In this document: piece by piece, positions 12,111 to 24,070 of the stretch
How the letters are laid out: every line of letters begins with the position of its first letter
Position numbering within the stretch: position 1 is the stretch's first letter
Origin: Cryptomeria japonica
Lineage: Eukaryota > Streptophyta > Pinopsida > Cupressales > Cupressaceae
Assembly (NCBI RefSeq): GCF_030272615.1
Contig: NC_081408.1
Span: 340,288,793-340,352,792 of the forward strand
Reading direction: 5' to 3'
Length of the DNA stretch: 64,000 nt
Notes under the pieces: generated by a model
Databases searched by the model: none
What the model was told of the DNA's origin: nothing
What the model saw: only the letters and a program-made list of their open reading frames with translations
Program-made: the position numbers and the translations under genes

Positions 12111-15100
12111 CTAAGACCCCCCAAGGACAACTTCCTTCACCCCAAGCATTGAGCGCAACTGAAGATAGCGCGGAGATGCCAAAGGTTTAGTGAAGATGTC
12201 TGCAACCTGCTCCTCTGTAGGAATATACTCCAAGATGAGAGAACCATCCTGAATCAACTGTCTAATGAAGTGCATGTGGATTTCAATATGCTTTGTCCGT
12301 TGATGCTCCACTGGGTTGGGAGAAATGTGAATGGCACTCTGGTTGTCACACCAAAGAATAGTGGGACAATCTGGAGGGAACCCAAACTCTGTCATCGACT
12401 GCCGAAGCCATAAAACCTCCTGACTAGCTAACACTGCTGCACGGTACTCAGCCTCTGTAGATGATAATGCAATAGCAGATTACTTCTTGCAAGACCATGT
12501 GATAGGACCAGAACCAAGGCAAAAAACGAAGCCAGAAGTAGACTTCCGATCATTGACATCACCAGCCCAATCGGAGTCAGTGAAGCCAATGATATGAGGG
12601 GATCCTGAAGAGTAGTGAATGCCATAATGTGTGGTGCCCCGAATATATCTCAAAATACGTTTGGCTGCTTGCCATAGGCTCTCATGAGGATCATGGGAGA
12701 ACCGAGAGACAAGGCCAACCGCAAAGAAAAGATCAGGACGAGAATGTGTCAGGTACAACAGACTGCCAACCAACTGCCTGTATAAAGTGGGGTCTACTGA
12801 AGGAGTAGAGCAAGTGGAAGACAAAACAACACCTGACTGAAATGGAGTGGGGGCAGACTTGCAATCAAGCATGCCAAATCGCTGAAGCATATCAAGAGCA
12901 TACTTCTCCTGAAAAATGGAAATCCCATCCGAAGACTGAATAACCTGTAGACCCAGAAAGAAGTGCAAGAGACCAAGATCGGTCATCTCAAACTGCTCCA
13001 TCAAAGCTCTCTGAACACTCTGAATCATGGAGGATGAGCTACCTGTAATGATGAGATCATCTACATATAGCACTAGAATCAAAAGATCACCCTCCTGACA
13101 CTGAATATAGACTGTGTGATCGGAATGACAGCGTGTGAAGTGTGAGGAAAGCAAGAAGGAGTCCATCTTCTCATACCAAGCCCTGGGGGCTTGTTTGAGA
13201 CCATACAATGAACGTCGAAGTCTGCAAACCAAAGAAGTGTCCTGCACAAAACCCTGAGGCTGCTCCATATAGATCTCCTCATGTAGGTCTCCATGCAAGA
13301 AGGCACTCTTCACATCCATCTGAAACACTGTCCATCCCTGTGAAGCTGCAAGTGAAAGTACCAGGCGTATAGAATTCATCTTGGCGACAGGAGCAAAGGT
13401 CTCAGAGTAGTCAATACCCTCTATCTGAGAAAACCCCTTCGCAACAAGACGGGCCTTATACTTATCAATAGAACCATCTGCAGCATACTTGGTACGATAC
13501 ACCCACTTGCACCGAACCAACTTTCTTCCCTTAGGAAGAGGACAAAGATCCCAAGTATGATTCTTCATCAAAGAAGAATACTCCTCATCCATGGCCCTAT
13601 CCCACTCTGGGTGTCCTGTCGCCTCTGAAAACTTTTGAGGATCATCTGAAAGGGTATGACTCAAAAGACTAGAACCAGATGTCTGAGCACGAGTGCGACG
13701 AGTATCTGAAGGATCACCTGCCAAAGAACCAGCTGCATCAACAGTATCACGGGCCCACTTCGGCAAAGACGGAGCAACTAGTGGTGGTGGAGATGGTGGA
13801 TCATGATCTACATCATCCTCAAGAGATAAGTAATCCTCAAGAGATGAAGAGGAAGGAGTAGGCAATGAGGGAGAAGCTGGTGATGGAGAATCCATCTGAG
13901 GATAGCACTCATCAAACTGGACATCCCGTCGAAACAAGACCTCTCTGGAATCAGGATCAAACAACCTGTATGCCTTAACATCCTCACAGTAGCCAACAAA
14001 TATGAGTGGTCGGCTCTTCCTCTCCATGGCTATCCGCTGAGCATCAGGAATAAATGCCCAAGCCTCACTACCAAAAACTCAGAATGTAGAAACATCAGGC
14101 TTGACATGGGTCCAAGCCTCCTCAGGAGTCATATGTCGTAATGCCTTATGGGGCATCCGGTTCTGAATATAATTGGCACAATTGACTGCCTTAGCCCAAA
14201 ATGAAGAACTCATAGCTCGAGACTGTATCATACAATTTGCCATCTCCCGCAAGGTTCTGTTCTTTCTCTCAGCAACACCATTCTGTTGAGGGGTATAAGG
14301 AACTGTAAACTGATGCTGTAAACCATGCTCAGTGCAAAAATCTCTGAAAGCCTGATTTACATACTCCCCCCCATTATCTATGCGTATCCTCCTGATAGAA
14401 AGTCCAGATTGCTTCTCCACAAATGTCTTAAACTTCCTGAAAGAGTCAAAGACATCAGACTTGTACTTAAGAAAGTACACCCATGTACGTCTGGAGAAGT
14501 CATCAATAAAAGTGAGTACATAACGGGCCCCTGAAAAAGAAGGAGTCGGAAAGGACATAAGATCACTGTGTACCAACTCTAGGGCTGCCCTAGCACGAGA
14601 GGCTCGACCCTTAGGAAAAGGATCTCGATGATGTTTGCCAAGGACACAACCATGACATACACCATCTGTACAAGAAATCTGTGGAAGCCCAATCACAAGT
14701 GCCTGTGTACTCATCTGCTGTAGATATCTGTAATTGACATGACCAAAACGCTCATGCCAAAGCCTGCTCACTGAATCTGCATGTGCTATAAGAGAGGAAC
14801 CAACAGTGTCTGAACTCTCAAAGCCATCAAAACTATATAAGTGAGATGCAGAATAAACACTCCCAGTAGCCACAACCAAGTCAGGATCATGAAGATCTCG
14901 AATAACCACATCATGTGGAGAGAACTCAACTGTCTTACCAGAGCCAGAGTGGCAAATCTGATAAACAGATAGAAGGTTTGTCAAAATGTCAGGAACCAAA
15001 AGCACATCTTGAAGACAACCACCATCCAATGAAACAGTACCAGAACCCTGAACGGAAAGTTGTGCTGAGTCACCAACTGCAATATGTCAAGTGCCTGTAG

Positions 15101-16136
15101 GAGCAAGAGCGGTGACCAAATCCTGTGTGTGTGTCATATGGTGAGAGGCACCAGAATCTAGAATCCAAGTGGACGCTGAGGACAATGCTCGTGCAGAAAG
15201 AGCATGACCTTTCCCTGTGGGCTGTGAAGGAGGCTGTGGTGCACTGATATTATGCTGCTGCATGGCTTCCTCCAAAGCCTCTAAACGTTTCCAACACCTG
15301 GAAACGGGATGTCCTTCCTTGCCACAAAAACTGCAAGGATCGCCTGATTTCTTCTTAGTCTTGGAGGAAGACTCACCAGACTTTGAAGATTTGCCCTGTT
15401 TAGAATTGAATTGTGGTTTTGAATCAGACTTAGGTGGTGGCTTGGAGGGATTCTCACTAGCCTCTGAATCTTTCTTAGGCTTCGGTTTCTGCTTCTGTTT
15501 TCCTTTGGAGGACTGGGCTACCAATGCTTGGTTCTGTGAACCTGAAAGTGAATCCAACTGCTTAAGCTTAGCTTTCTCACAAGTCAGACGATCACAAAAG
15601 ACCTCAAAAGAAGGCATGACATGTCGAGCACCCAAGGCATCCATGGTGGAATAGAAGGTCGAAGAGAAGATCTGAAATGGACCCCGAAGCTTGGAGAGAA
15701 TCAGGAAAATGCACTCTGTATCAGTCTTAGTCTTACCACAACCCTGCAAGATAGATCTTTGCTATTTGAACTTCATCAGAAAGTCCTCAATAGAAGGAAA
15801 TGAATCAGGTACCAAGGAAGTTAACTCTGCCTCAAGCTGCAAAGCTCTGAACTCGTTGACAGTACCAAAAAGTCCCTCAAACTTGGTCCAAATGGCTCGA
15901 GGAGTGATACAACCTTCAAGATGAAACTGGAGACTGTCGGAAATGTGTAAAGCCATCAATCCCATAGCCTGATCCATATTGTTCCTGTGCTGCATAATCT
16001 CAAAAGGACGTGTCAACTGAGGCTGAACCTCATCCAAACAGGACCATAACCCTTTTGACTGGAGAAGAGTCATCATGCGACCCTTCCAAGTGTGGTAATT
16101 ATGCGGTGTGAGAGATTCAATAGGTCTGTCTACCAT
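12111..16136 (-). pseudogene. Copia gag-pol polyprotein, four premature stops, no frameshift
   Basis: One frame of about 1341 codons runs from ATG 16136 to the stop at 12111. Gag starts MVDRPIESLTPHNYHTWKG. A zinc knuckle CSFCGKEGHPVSRC lies near 15330, followed by protease WILDSGASHHMT. Integrase has its zinc-binding part (WHERFGHVNY...CHGC near 14650-14760) and core motifs HSDL, FIDDFSRRTW and RIDNGGEY. RT carries MDVKSAFLHG and YVDD (13056-13067). RNase H carries TDSDWAGD, AEYRAA and WCDNQSAIHIS. Four stop codons interrupt it: TAG 15762-15764, TGA 15087-15089, TGA 14079-14081, TAA 12480-12482. Each is explainable as one C-to-T change in CAG, CGA, CGA and CAA. Length and domain order fit an ordinary copia polyprotein. 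The protein cannot be made as read, but all catalytic motifs remain. Confidence 0.96.
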
Positions 16137-17175
16137 CCTGTAAACTGTGCCTCAACTGCTCTGAATTTTTAATTATTATTAAGTGGTCTTTCAGAACTAG
16201 ACAGAAGATGCAGAAGGGGGTTTGATTTTTTTTTGTATTGGTGTTTGTAAATTCTAGTTTTCTGATGTAAATAACAGAAAGCAAGAGAAAACACCCCCCC
16301 ACAATGCAAAAAACTAATCCCCAGTACAAACTAAAAGCCAGAAAATGATAGAAAGCAATAACGGGTTGAGACAAAATTTGGAGCACCTGAAGATTTTTCT
16401 GATGAAATAGACTGTAGATCTGAAAAGAGCACAGAACCACCTTTCCGACGCCTATTCGCTTTCGAAAAACGGAGTCCGTATGCAAAAGATATGGCTCCTG
16501 GAGTGCAAAAAACTTGTTCTAACTTCGACTGGCAAAAAACACTACTCCAAAACTGCTCCAAAAAAGCCCAAATAGGCCCTTTAAGCCCTCAAGGGCTTAA
16601 AAAAATAAGCCCCTGGTCCTCTGGGTGACCAGGGGCTAGCGTTGGGGCTGGTGGCGCAGAGGGCGGCGTAGGGGCGGCGGCGGCGCGCGGGGTGGTCGCA
16701 GGCGGCGAGCGGGCTGGGGCCGGGCGGCGCTCGGGCGGGGGCTGTGCCGGCGGCGCAGCGGTGGAGACTGGGCCGCGGCCGGTGGTGACCGCCTGCGGCG
16801 GTGGCCGCCGGGCTGCGCGTCCCTCCAAAAAAGGCTGCGCACTTTTTAAACAAAAAAACTGCGTTTTTAAATTTTTTTTTTGATTTTTTTTTGAAAATCC
16901 GCCTCGGTTTTCGTGCCCTAGGGCCGTACGGCCTTGGGGCCAAAAAAAAATTTGCCTCCTAGTGCAACTGTGTCCAAATCGGACGAATTTTATATGGAAA
17001 TAGGGGTTTTTGGGCGCTACGAGCTCAACGGTGAGGTCCGTTTGGGCTCAAAGTGCACCGAAAAAAAAATACCCCCTATTCCAAAATAAAAAAACAGAAG
17101 ACAAACACAGATCTGATGCAACCAAAACCTGGATCTCAAAATCTTTCAAAATTTTGAACAAGCTGCAGCAGATCC
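16137..17175 (-). other. Copia leader with GC-rich block and two hairpins
   Basis: About 1 kb of untranslated leader separates the PBS from gag. It holds a block of very high GC content at about 16640-16830, unlike anything nearby. Two hairpins lie on its gag-proximal side: 16581-16600 (8-bp stem, TCAA loop) and 16608-16637 (11-bp stem AGCCCCTGGTC/GACCAGGGGCT, 8-nt loop). Apparent ORFs in the block are proline/alanine/arginine-rich in every frame and look like composition effects. A role in RNA dimerisation or packaging is only an inference from position. Confidence 0.75.
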
Positions 17176-17188
17176 AACTCTGATACCA
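17176..17188 (-). other. Primer-binding site of the full-length copia element
   Basis: Minus-strand TGGTATCAGAGTT directly follows the terminal CA of the right LTR. Eleven bases match the complement of the initiator tRNA-Met 3' end. Confidence 0.92.
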
Positions 17189-17506
17189 TGTAGGATTTGA
17201 GAAATACAAATCCACAGAACCCAAAAGAAACCTGCATGCAAGAAACCTGTCACAGAGAAAGAGAGAGAACGAATACAAGGGTTTTGGCTCTGACAAAGAG
17301 AAAAGATGTATTATCAGAGAAAAATGAATCAAGAATATGAATAATACAAGAGATCAATCCTTATAAAGGAGATCAACACCAAAAGGAAAACCTAACCCTA
17401 AGGTGTGAGCATTTAATAATTAAATATTAATTATTAAATGACTAATGTATGCATAAAGAGAAATCTTAAGAGGAGAGCAAAGTTAATTAACTACTTTACT
17501 CTAACA
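17189..17506 (-). repeat. Copia 5' LTR (right)
   Basis: This is a 318-bp copy of the left LTR with the same TG...CA termini and the same internal TATA-like motif, followed on the right by the CATCA target duplication (17507-17511). Confidence 0.96.
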
Positions 17507-17511
17507 CATCA

Positions 17512-17690
17512 TCTATATGTAAAACTTCATACGGAATGGAAGAGAAGTATCCAACCGAATCAACCTCCATGGATTTGTAAGGGTGCTTCCTAAACATGGG
17601 ATGGAATATATCCTTCACCTTAAAAACCAATAGAGTAGCAATAGAAGATGAGGATGCTATTTCAAATTTTTAGAAAACCAAACTTAGAAA
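17512..17690 (-). pseudogene. Retroelement accessory ORF, second copy, N-terminal part
   Basis: Minus-strand codons read ASSSSIATLLVFKVKDIF, then GYFSSIPYEVLHIDD. This parallels the start of the 392-codon ORF at 26278 (MASSSAPKF... then GAFSKIPKGV). The copia element split the frame right after VLHIDD; it resumes at 11559. No clear start codon is preserved. It lies downstream of the four-knuckle gag remnant at 18060-18790, the same order as in the 24071-28996 element. Confidence 0.68.
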
Positions 17691-18059
17691 ATGTTCTTCA
17701 AAAAGTACCTCAACAGACTATTGAATACCCTAGATCACTTAGTGGATTGCCTTTTAGGTTTCTGATCACCCGAAAGCCTTAATCTCTTTGTTCTATAGCT
17801 CAAGAACACTATTCACAAAGTGAATAATGACTCTCTTATTTTCCCTTTTAACTTTGCAAACCCTAATTTCACTTTGAAATAAATGCGCCTTAGATATCCA
17901 ATCGGATGCCCTGTTTAACTACTGGATGTTGAAATCAGCCATCTGAATCTCGGATATCAACAAAAATTCAATTCCTACCATATAAACCACTATCTTTACA
18001 TCTCATCGAGGGGTACTAAAATATTTACATTAATTTTCCACCCCCTAAGGCTAGAAGCC

Positions 18060-18790
18060 CTAGTTATCAAATGAAACTTTTGTACTAGATTCAAGTACAA
18101 ATCCATCATCTACCATAAATTCATCCTTCTTTACCCACATCTTCTTATGCTGACCTCTGATCTTGTGTACCTTTTCCTTTTCCTTTCCCTTTTCATTTGA
18201 TTTGTTCTTTTCTATGAGAGCACTATTTTTTCTTGTGTAGTACTTTGGAATGTGACTAGTTTTGATGCATGTTTTGCAAATAGCATTATTCTGCATAGGT
18301 CTGAAGTTAATTTGATTTGGTCTTGTCCTGCATTGATTAGAGATATGTCCAAACATTCCACATGCATAGAATCTTTTGTTATGAAAGTTATTCTTATTGG
18401 TCTACAGATATTTGACTTGTGTCCAAAGTTATTGCATATGAAACACTAATTGGTAAAGGTAGGAACATTATTCATATTATTCATCATATTGTTACTATTC
18501 GTCATTCCATTATTCATCTTACTTTTTCATTAACTTTCCATATGACCAAACTTATTGCAAGTGAAACATTTACCATTGAATTTATGAGCATTAGGTTGTC
18601 TTACCGGATGATTCCTTCTTTTCTTCTGATAAGGTTTTGCATTGCCTTGTCTCGATCCGAAGGATTCATCTTTCTCAAATCCTAGGCCTCGAATATCCTT
18701 TCCATGTCTCTAGCTTTCTAGCATCTCATCAAGCCTTGTTAAAATAGCTTTGAATTTGTCATTGTATTCATTAGTAGTAGCTACTAATAC
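18060..18790 (-). pseudogene. Gag remnant with multiple zinc knuckles
   Basis: Read leftward, the sequence gives a gag tail (FKAILTRLDEML), then NAHKFNGKCFTCNKFGHM, CFICNN/CHICNNFGHKSNIC, a knuckle ending MFGHISNQC, and CKTCIKTSHIPKYY with the last Cys changed to Tyr. The frame is broken by stops and small shifts; the longest clean piece is 98 codons (18356-18060). The NAHKFNGKCF lead-in closely resembles NAYKFNGKCF of the gag at 24864-25974, so this is probably the gag of the same non-autonomous family and part of the element whose accessory ORF is split at 17512-17690 and 10900-11559. From 17691 to 18059 I see only spacer sequence. Confidence 0.75.
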
Positions 18791-21700
18791 ATTTAGTCTA
18801 TAATTCCGATGGAGGTTTCCGATGGAGAAGGTATATTGTGACCAAATTTAATTTTTGTTTTAAGAAATGCATGAATTCATCTGAATTCCGATGTTAATTT
18901 CACATTTGGTTTTGATAGAGAAGGCATTAGCAATGAAATTGTTTTTTTTCTTCACAAAAGTGCCCACATTCTTCGAAATTGCAATGACAACAGGCATTAT
19001 ACTTACAGAAAACAAGAGAGGGCAAGTCATTTGTGCATTTGCAATCCCCCACAGGCTTCCATGTTGAGCTCAACCCCTAGAAAGATCAAACGACACACTC
19101 ACCATTCGAGGTAGAATCTTCACCTTCATTTCGGATTTGCATAATATGAAAAATTTATGAATCTCCACCTTCATTCATTTAATCTTTGAATTTGCATAAT
19201 ATTTGCATAATTTATGGAATTGCTTGGATAGAATTTTCACCATTCAAGGTAGTTGAATCTTCACCTTCATTCACTGATTTGCATATATGACAAATTTCTT
19301 TCATCCCACCCATTTCTTGAGCTATCCACTACATTTCACAACTACCCATTCTTTGTTGTTCCTAGGTCAACATCATCGGTAGTCTTTTAATGGTGGACCC
19401 ATGCCTCAGTTGTAGATGTTCAGTCTTCCCCTTTTGCCACCATGAATTATATACACCTTGAAGGTTAATTGACCTCTCTTTCTCTTTTCTCTCTCTCTCC
19501 CATTCTTCCCCTACCATGGCACTAGGAGATATACACAGTGAAGAATGAGCTAACCAATTCTAGGGAGGTATCTAGTAGAGGAAGCAAATATGCCTAAGTC
19601 TGAGAGCATATTATAAAGCATCTAATTTAAAGAGACTTTATTATTATAGTCATGATAAAAAACAACATGCATCTTTCCAAAGAATTAGTTTCATGAAGAT
19701 GTGTCTAGGCCTAGAAGACAAAAAAAGTAGGTATAAGTTACAATAGTCAAAAGAACAAGGATATATACCTATGAATAAGAATTAAAAGGAGTAAACGATA
19801 GTCTAAGTCAAATTTTATAGTGAAATGAAGTGCATGTTATCACAATAATCTTATCAATGAAAATGATTGTCATTCATCATTAACTTCAAATAAAACAATG
19901 ACATCATCACCATGCTAGATCACATTTAAAATAGTTTCAAATGGGAGTCACGGTTATTTTAACTGTCACAAAGTACACATTCATGAAGTATTAAATAGAA
20001 TAGCCAAGATAGAGGTCCTCATGAGTGGAATACAAGAAGTTCATTGTATGTGTAAATAGTCTTTACAAGAGCCTTCATCATCATTGAAAAGACAAGATAG
20101 AGTTGCAGACCAAGTCTTCTATTCAATTATCCTAAAGTGTTTTGGTGTTTTGAGATTGCTCTCTTTCCTGTTTGATAGTGGACATGCATTTTACTACTTT
20201 ATCTCTATTCTTAGATTTGGTCTGAGTCTTTTATGTATATAATTTGACAATGATTTTATCATTTTGACTATATTTACAATGAAAATGATGGGCCATTTTT
20301 ATTTCTTTTGAAACATTGAAACTACAATAAATATTATCAAACACAATAGCTAGTGATGGATCTTTTTTATTGTGTTTGCCTATATGTTGCCCTCTTACTA
20401 GCCAAATATATAGTCTCTCTACTTGAGGATTCTTCATGACTTATCTCACTATCAAAATCAACTTTTGGATTTTCTCTTCATGGTATTAAGGTTTATGATT
20501 TTAGTTGTTCTATGATTTATACCATGGATTGATCTGTCTTATTGTGTATAGATTACTTGTTACTATTTTGTGGCTATCTCTTTTTTATAGGCTTTGTCCT
20601 AACTTTTTCTCTTTGGTTGGGTTGTCATTGAGATTTACATTTCAACTCTTTGCCCATGATCTCACTATTATTAGTTTGGCTAGGATTGTTATCACTTGTA
20701 CTTTGTCATGTGTATTTGGTTCTTATTGTGTATCATCTTCTCATGACTTCTTCAGGAGGCTTTGTGTATGCTCTTAACACTATCCTAGAAGATCTTTACT
20801 ATATTTTCAATGACACTTGGCTTTGTTTACTTCTTATTCACTATTTTGTTGGTGTAGCTATTCCTTTCTATGTCTTCTTTTAATGTGTGCTTCAAAGTGA
20901 TTTGTTGCTCAAATTTATTTTCCTTAGACCTATACATAAGGCTTGTCATTGTCATCTACATACCTTAATTATACTATGCTATCGGACTTAGGCATATATA
21001 TGTTTCCTTGCACATTTACAAATGTGTGTGAGAGTCATCTTGAACTAGTTCTAGGGAGGTATCTAGCAGATGAAGCTTCATAACATTATAGTTTGTGTTA
21101 GTATGTTTGAAACATAAATGTAAATAAAAAATTGACAAATATACCTCAATTTTGAAATGCTTTAATGTTTATAGAACATGTTAGTGTATGCTTTCATCAT
21201 GGAAAAACATAATTTAGTTGATCATAACTGATGTAATAAAGTTGTATCTTTGAATGCATTGTTCCTTGATTATAGATCTATGTTCAATTGATTTGAATTG
21301 CTTGATTGAAAAATTGGTAGATGTGGGTCGGAGTTTATAGGGGTTTGAAATGAGAAATAGACTTGTATCTATATGCAGCTTGCACCTTTTCAAATTGAAC
21401 TATTGGAAAAGTCCAAATTTGGAGAGGAAATTCCTACTATTTGTGAATCCAACATTCATCTTTCAAATTTTAGGTCCAATTTCCATGAATAAGGGTTCCC
21501 AAGACCCTAGTCCTAGAAAATTGAGCCATGAGGAACATCATGAATAAGGGAATAAACCAAATTTATGGAAACATTCTGAAACCTAAGTACAATTAGGCAT
21601 AAATAATGCACAACCACTAAAGTGAGTCCAAACCTAGTGTATATTTATAAAGAGATACAACTTATGATGCAATATTTAGCCCCCTCTTAGCAAGAGTATG

Positions 21701-24070
21701 AAATTATGCTCATATACTCTTGGGAAAATATGGAGAAACCAAATATTCGTTCACCAAGATATTGAAGAGTCAAGATGACTACAAGTTTGGAAAAGTGGTA
21801 GCTCCCAAGACTTATGATATTGTCAATCTACAATATTAAGATAAAAGGGAAGTACAAAGTGAGTAATATGAGTAACATTGGTAACACACATGGAGCATGT
21901 AAAACACAAAGTTGTGACATTTAGAACTAGTAAGATTCATATATTCTCACTAGGAACCATATCAAAAAGACAAGGATTAGATCTAGGACTAGTAAGATCC
22001 TTATATAGCTACTAGAAGTCACATCAGAGACACATAAAAGCATGATACCCAAGTTAGTAAGATCCACTAATACTTAGTCATAGATCGCATTCTAACAACA
22101 AATAGAAGGTCATATCTTGGTAACCTAACTAGTCCATGAGTAGTAGCTCAAAATGTTATCAAAGATAGGTTAGGTTGGGAGCCCCAAGAACCTATAGTGT
22201 GTCTTATAATGGGTGTTGAAAATAATCTACACTCAGGCCAACAATGGAATGGTAAGAAAGGGGGCAGTAGCTCAATGGTAGAGAAATTTATTAACAAATA
22301 AAATGACTTAAGTTGGATTCCTATCTATTTTATGAGTATTAGCTTAACATTTTCATGCGTAAATAACATCTACTCCCACCTCTACCATAGATCCAAATCC
22401 CACCATTTCTCCTTCCACAGCCTCTAGTCACCTTCATGTACCAAAGCCACTAGTTCCACACCTTTAGTACTTACATCCTTCACTTATCATCCACCATATG
22501 GCCTCTTTATCAAATTTATTTCTTCTACATGTAAAATGTATACGCACAAGATGGAATGACAATTGGTAGATGTAAAAGCTATATTCCACAAACTTTGCTA
22601 AAATCCTTTTTGCCAGTGCCAAAATATGAGGTTTGTAACAGGATGCAACATCTATCAAAGAATAATAGAGATGAGATTTCTAACAAGATGGAAGATCAAA
22701 AAATGTAGGAAAGCATTGATTAAAAATAAATACAAGATTGCAGTTTATAGAGTTAACTTCATTTTTTCTTTTTGTGGCATTGAATTTCATAGTGTTTTAA
22801 AGAAGATATCATAGTTTTTCGAAAAAAAGTCAAAACCTTGCCTAGTGTTTACCGAGAGGAGTAAATAATGTATAGTTTGGTCTCTCATGCATATAAATTC
22901 ACCCAAATGTGTGGGAATACCTTTTTACATGCTATGTGTCATATTATGTTGTGTGCAAAGCTTCAAATTAGATTTGGTACATGCTTGGGCATGAGGATAG
23001 TCTGATATCTCTATGTATCAGACAATAAAAGGTAGTTAGAGTGAAGAGTTTGGTGGGAAGACCAAGTGATTGGTATTTTGAAGTGGTTGATGATAGAGAG
23101 AGGGGTAAAGGTACCCTATGCAACCTTCGGAAGGGTTTGTGGATAAAAACCAAATGAAATAGATTAAATTTCTACGATTGTCCTAAGGGTATTAATTGTC
23201 ATAGTCATAGTTTTACTAGTGATATTGTTTTTGTTTTGACAGAGTTGTGTTTGTAAACCCAAATGTGGACATGTAATGAAGTCATGAGATGTCTTAATAC
23301 TACATCAATACTTAACAACATCATAGTGTGTAGGCACCTAAAATATGAAAGGACTAAATATTGGAAGGCATGTGTGATGATGCCATGAAAGGTCTGATAT
23401 CCCTATGTACTAGATTGAGAAAACCAGTGAAAGACAAAAAAATATGCATTGAGAAGGAAAAAGGTTGAATTGCCTAATGTTTGGTGTTGAAGTGATGTGT
23501 GGGGACTCTACCAAGTCAAATATCTTGTTGTAGTTTCAAAGGGTGGAAAAAGAATGATCATTTTATTTACTGTCCTAATAGAACATCCATCATAACAATG
23601 ATTACCAATGATTTGTGCATTGCAAACAAAGTTCTAGAGGAAGGCTCTTTCTATTGTAATACCAAGTGAGTGTTCATACACCTTTGCTTCAATATCCTCA
23701 TCCTCAGTATAGGACTAGGCATACATCAAGATCACGAGTAGAGACAAAGAACAACTGCAAAGGGGGAAAATGAAGAAGAAACCGATGATCCACTTAGTCT
23801 TTTCATAGCTTCAAAGAAAAAACAAAAAAAAGAAATGATTGTAATCTACTGTATTTGATAATGACTGATTTTTATGTGTTAATGAATTTAATTATGTGCT
23901 AATGAAAGGTTATGAATGATATGTGTTAATTAATATTGATGAATGTTGCGTGTTAATTAATCTTAATCAATGTTATGTGTAAATGAACGTTATGTGATAT
24001 TAATGAATGAATGTTATATTTTATTAATGGTAGAAAGAATGAATGAATGAATATTATACAATTTTAACGG
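18791..24070. other. Long non-coding stretch with scattered short repeats
   Basis: No convincing gene was found in 5.3 kb. A motif near ATCTTCACCTTCATT plus TTTGCATAATAT recurs at about 19110, 19165 and 19255. The motif TTCTAGGGAGGTATCTAG occurs at 19559 and 21049. Two diverged segments sharing CTGATATCYCTATGTA lie at about 23000 and 23396. 23870-24060 is a degenerate TTAATGAATG-type repeat. Hydrophobic open frames at 20505-20883 have no recognisable features and are probably chance. Confidence 0.6.
22259..22325 (+). other. tRNA-like segment, possible SINE head
   Basis: GGGGGCAGTAGCTCAATGGT followed by AGAG looks like the acceptor and D-arm of a tRNA and contains a good A box (TAGCTCAATGG). 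AGTTGGATTCC about 33 bp further resembles a B box (GGTTCGATTCC). The middle does not form a proper anticodon arm, so it is not an intact tRNA gene. A degenerate tRNA or a tRNA-derived SINE are the options. Confidence 0.35.

Larger units (their letters stand above)
11565..17506 (-). mobile_element. Full-length Ty1/copia retrotransposon
   Basis: A 5942-bp element in minus orientation has two 318-bp LTRs that differ by one visible substitution (AATTAATTAC against AATTAACTAC near their ends). It has a PBS next to the right LTR, a polypurine tract next to the left LTR and perfect 5-bp CATCA duplications. Inside are a leader of about 1 kb and a single gag-pol frame in the order gag, protease, integrase, RT, RNase H, which is the copia order. 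The insertion must be recent compared with its neighbours, because the LTRs are almost identical while surrounding elements are badly decayed. It is nested in an older accessory ORF. Confidence 0.97.

Noticed and set aside
15217-15654. 145-codon plus-strand frame
   Set aside because: It lies antisense to the copia gag zinc-knuckle region and is a shadow of that frame.
16581-16943. Pro/Ala/Arg-rich frames in several phases
   Set aside because: High GC removes stop codons; all phases give low-complexity peptides and no domain.
20505-20883. Hydrophobic open frames, possible membrane protein
   Set aside because: T-rich sequence gives Phe/Leu/Val by composition; no signal peptide, promoter or homologue recognised.
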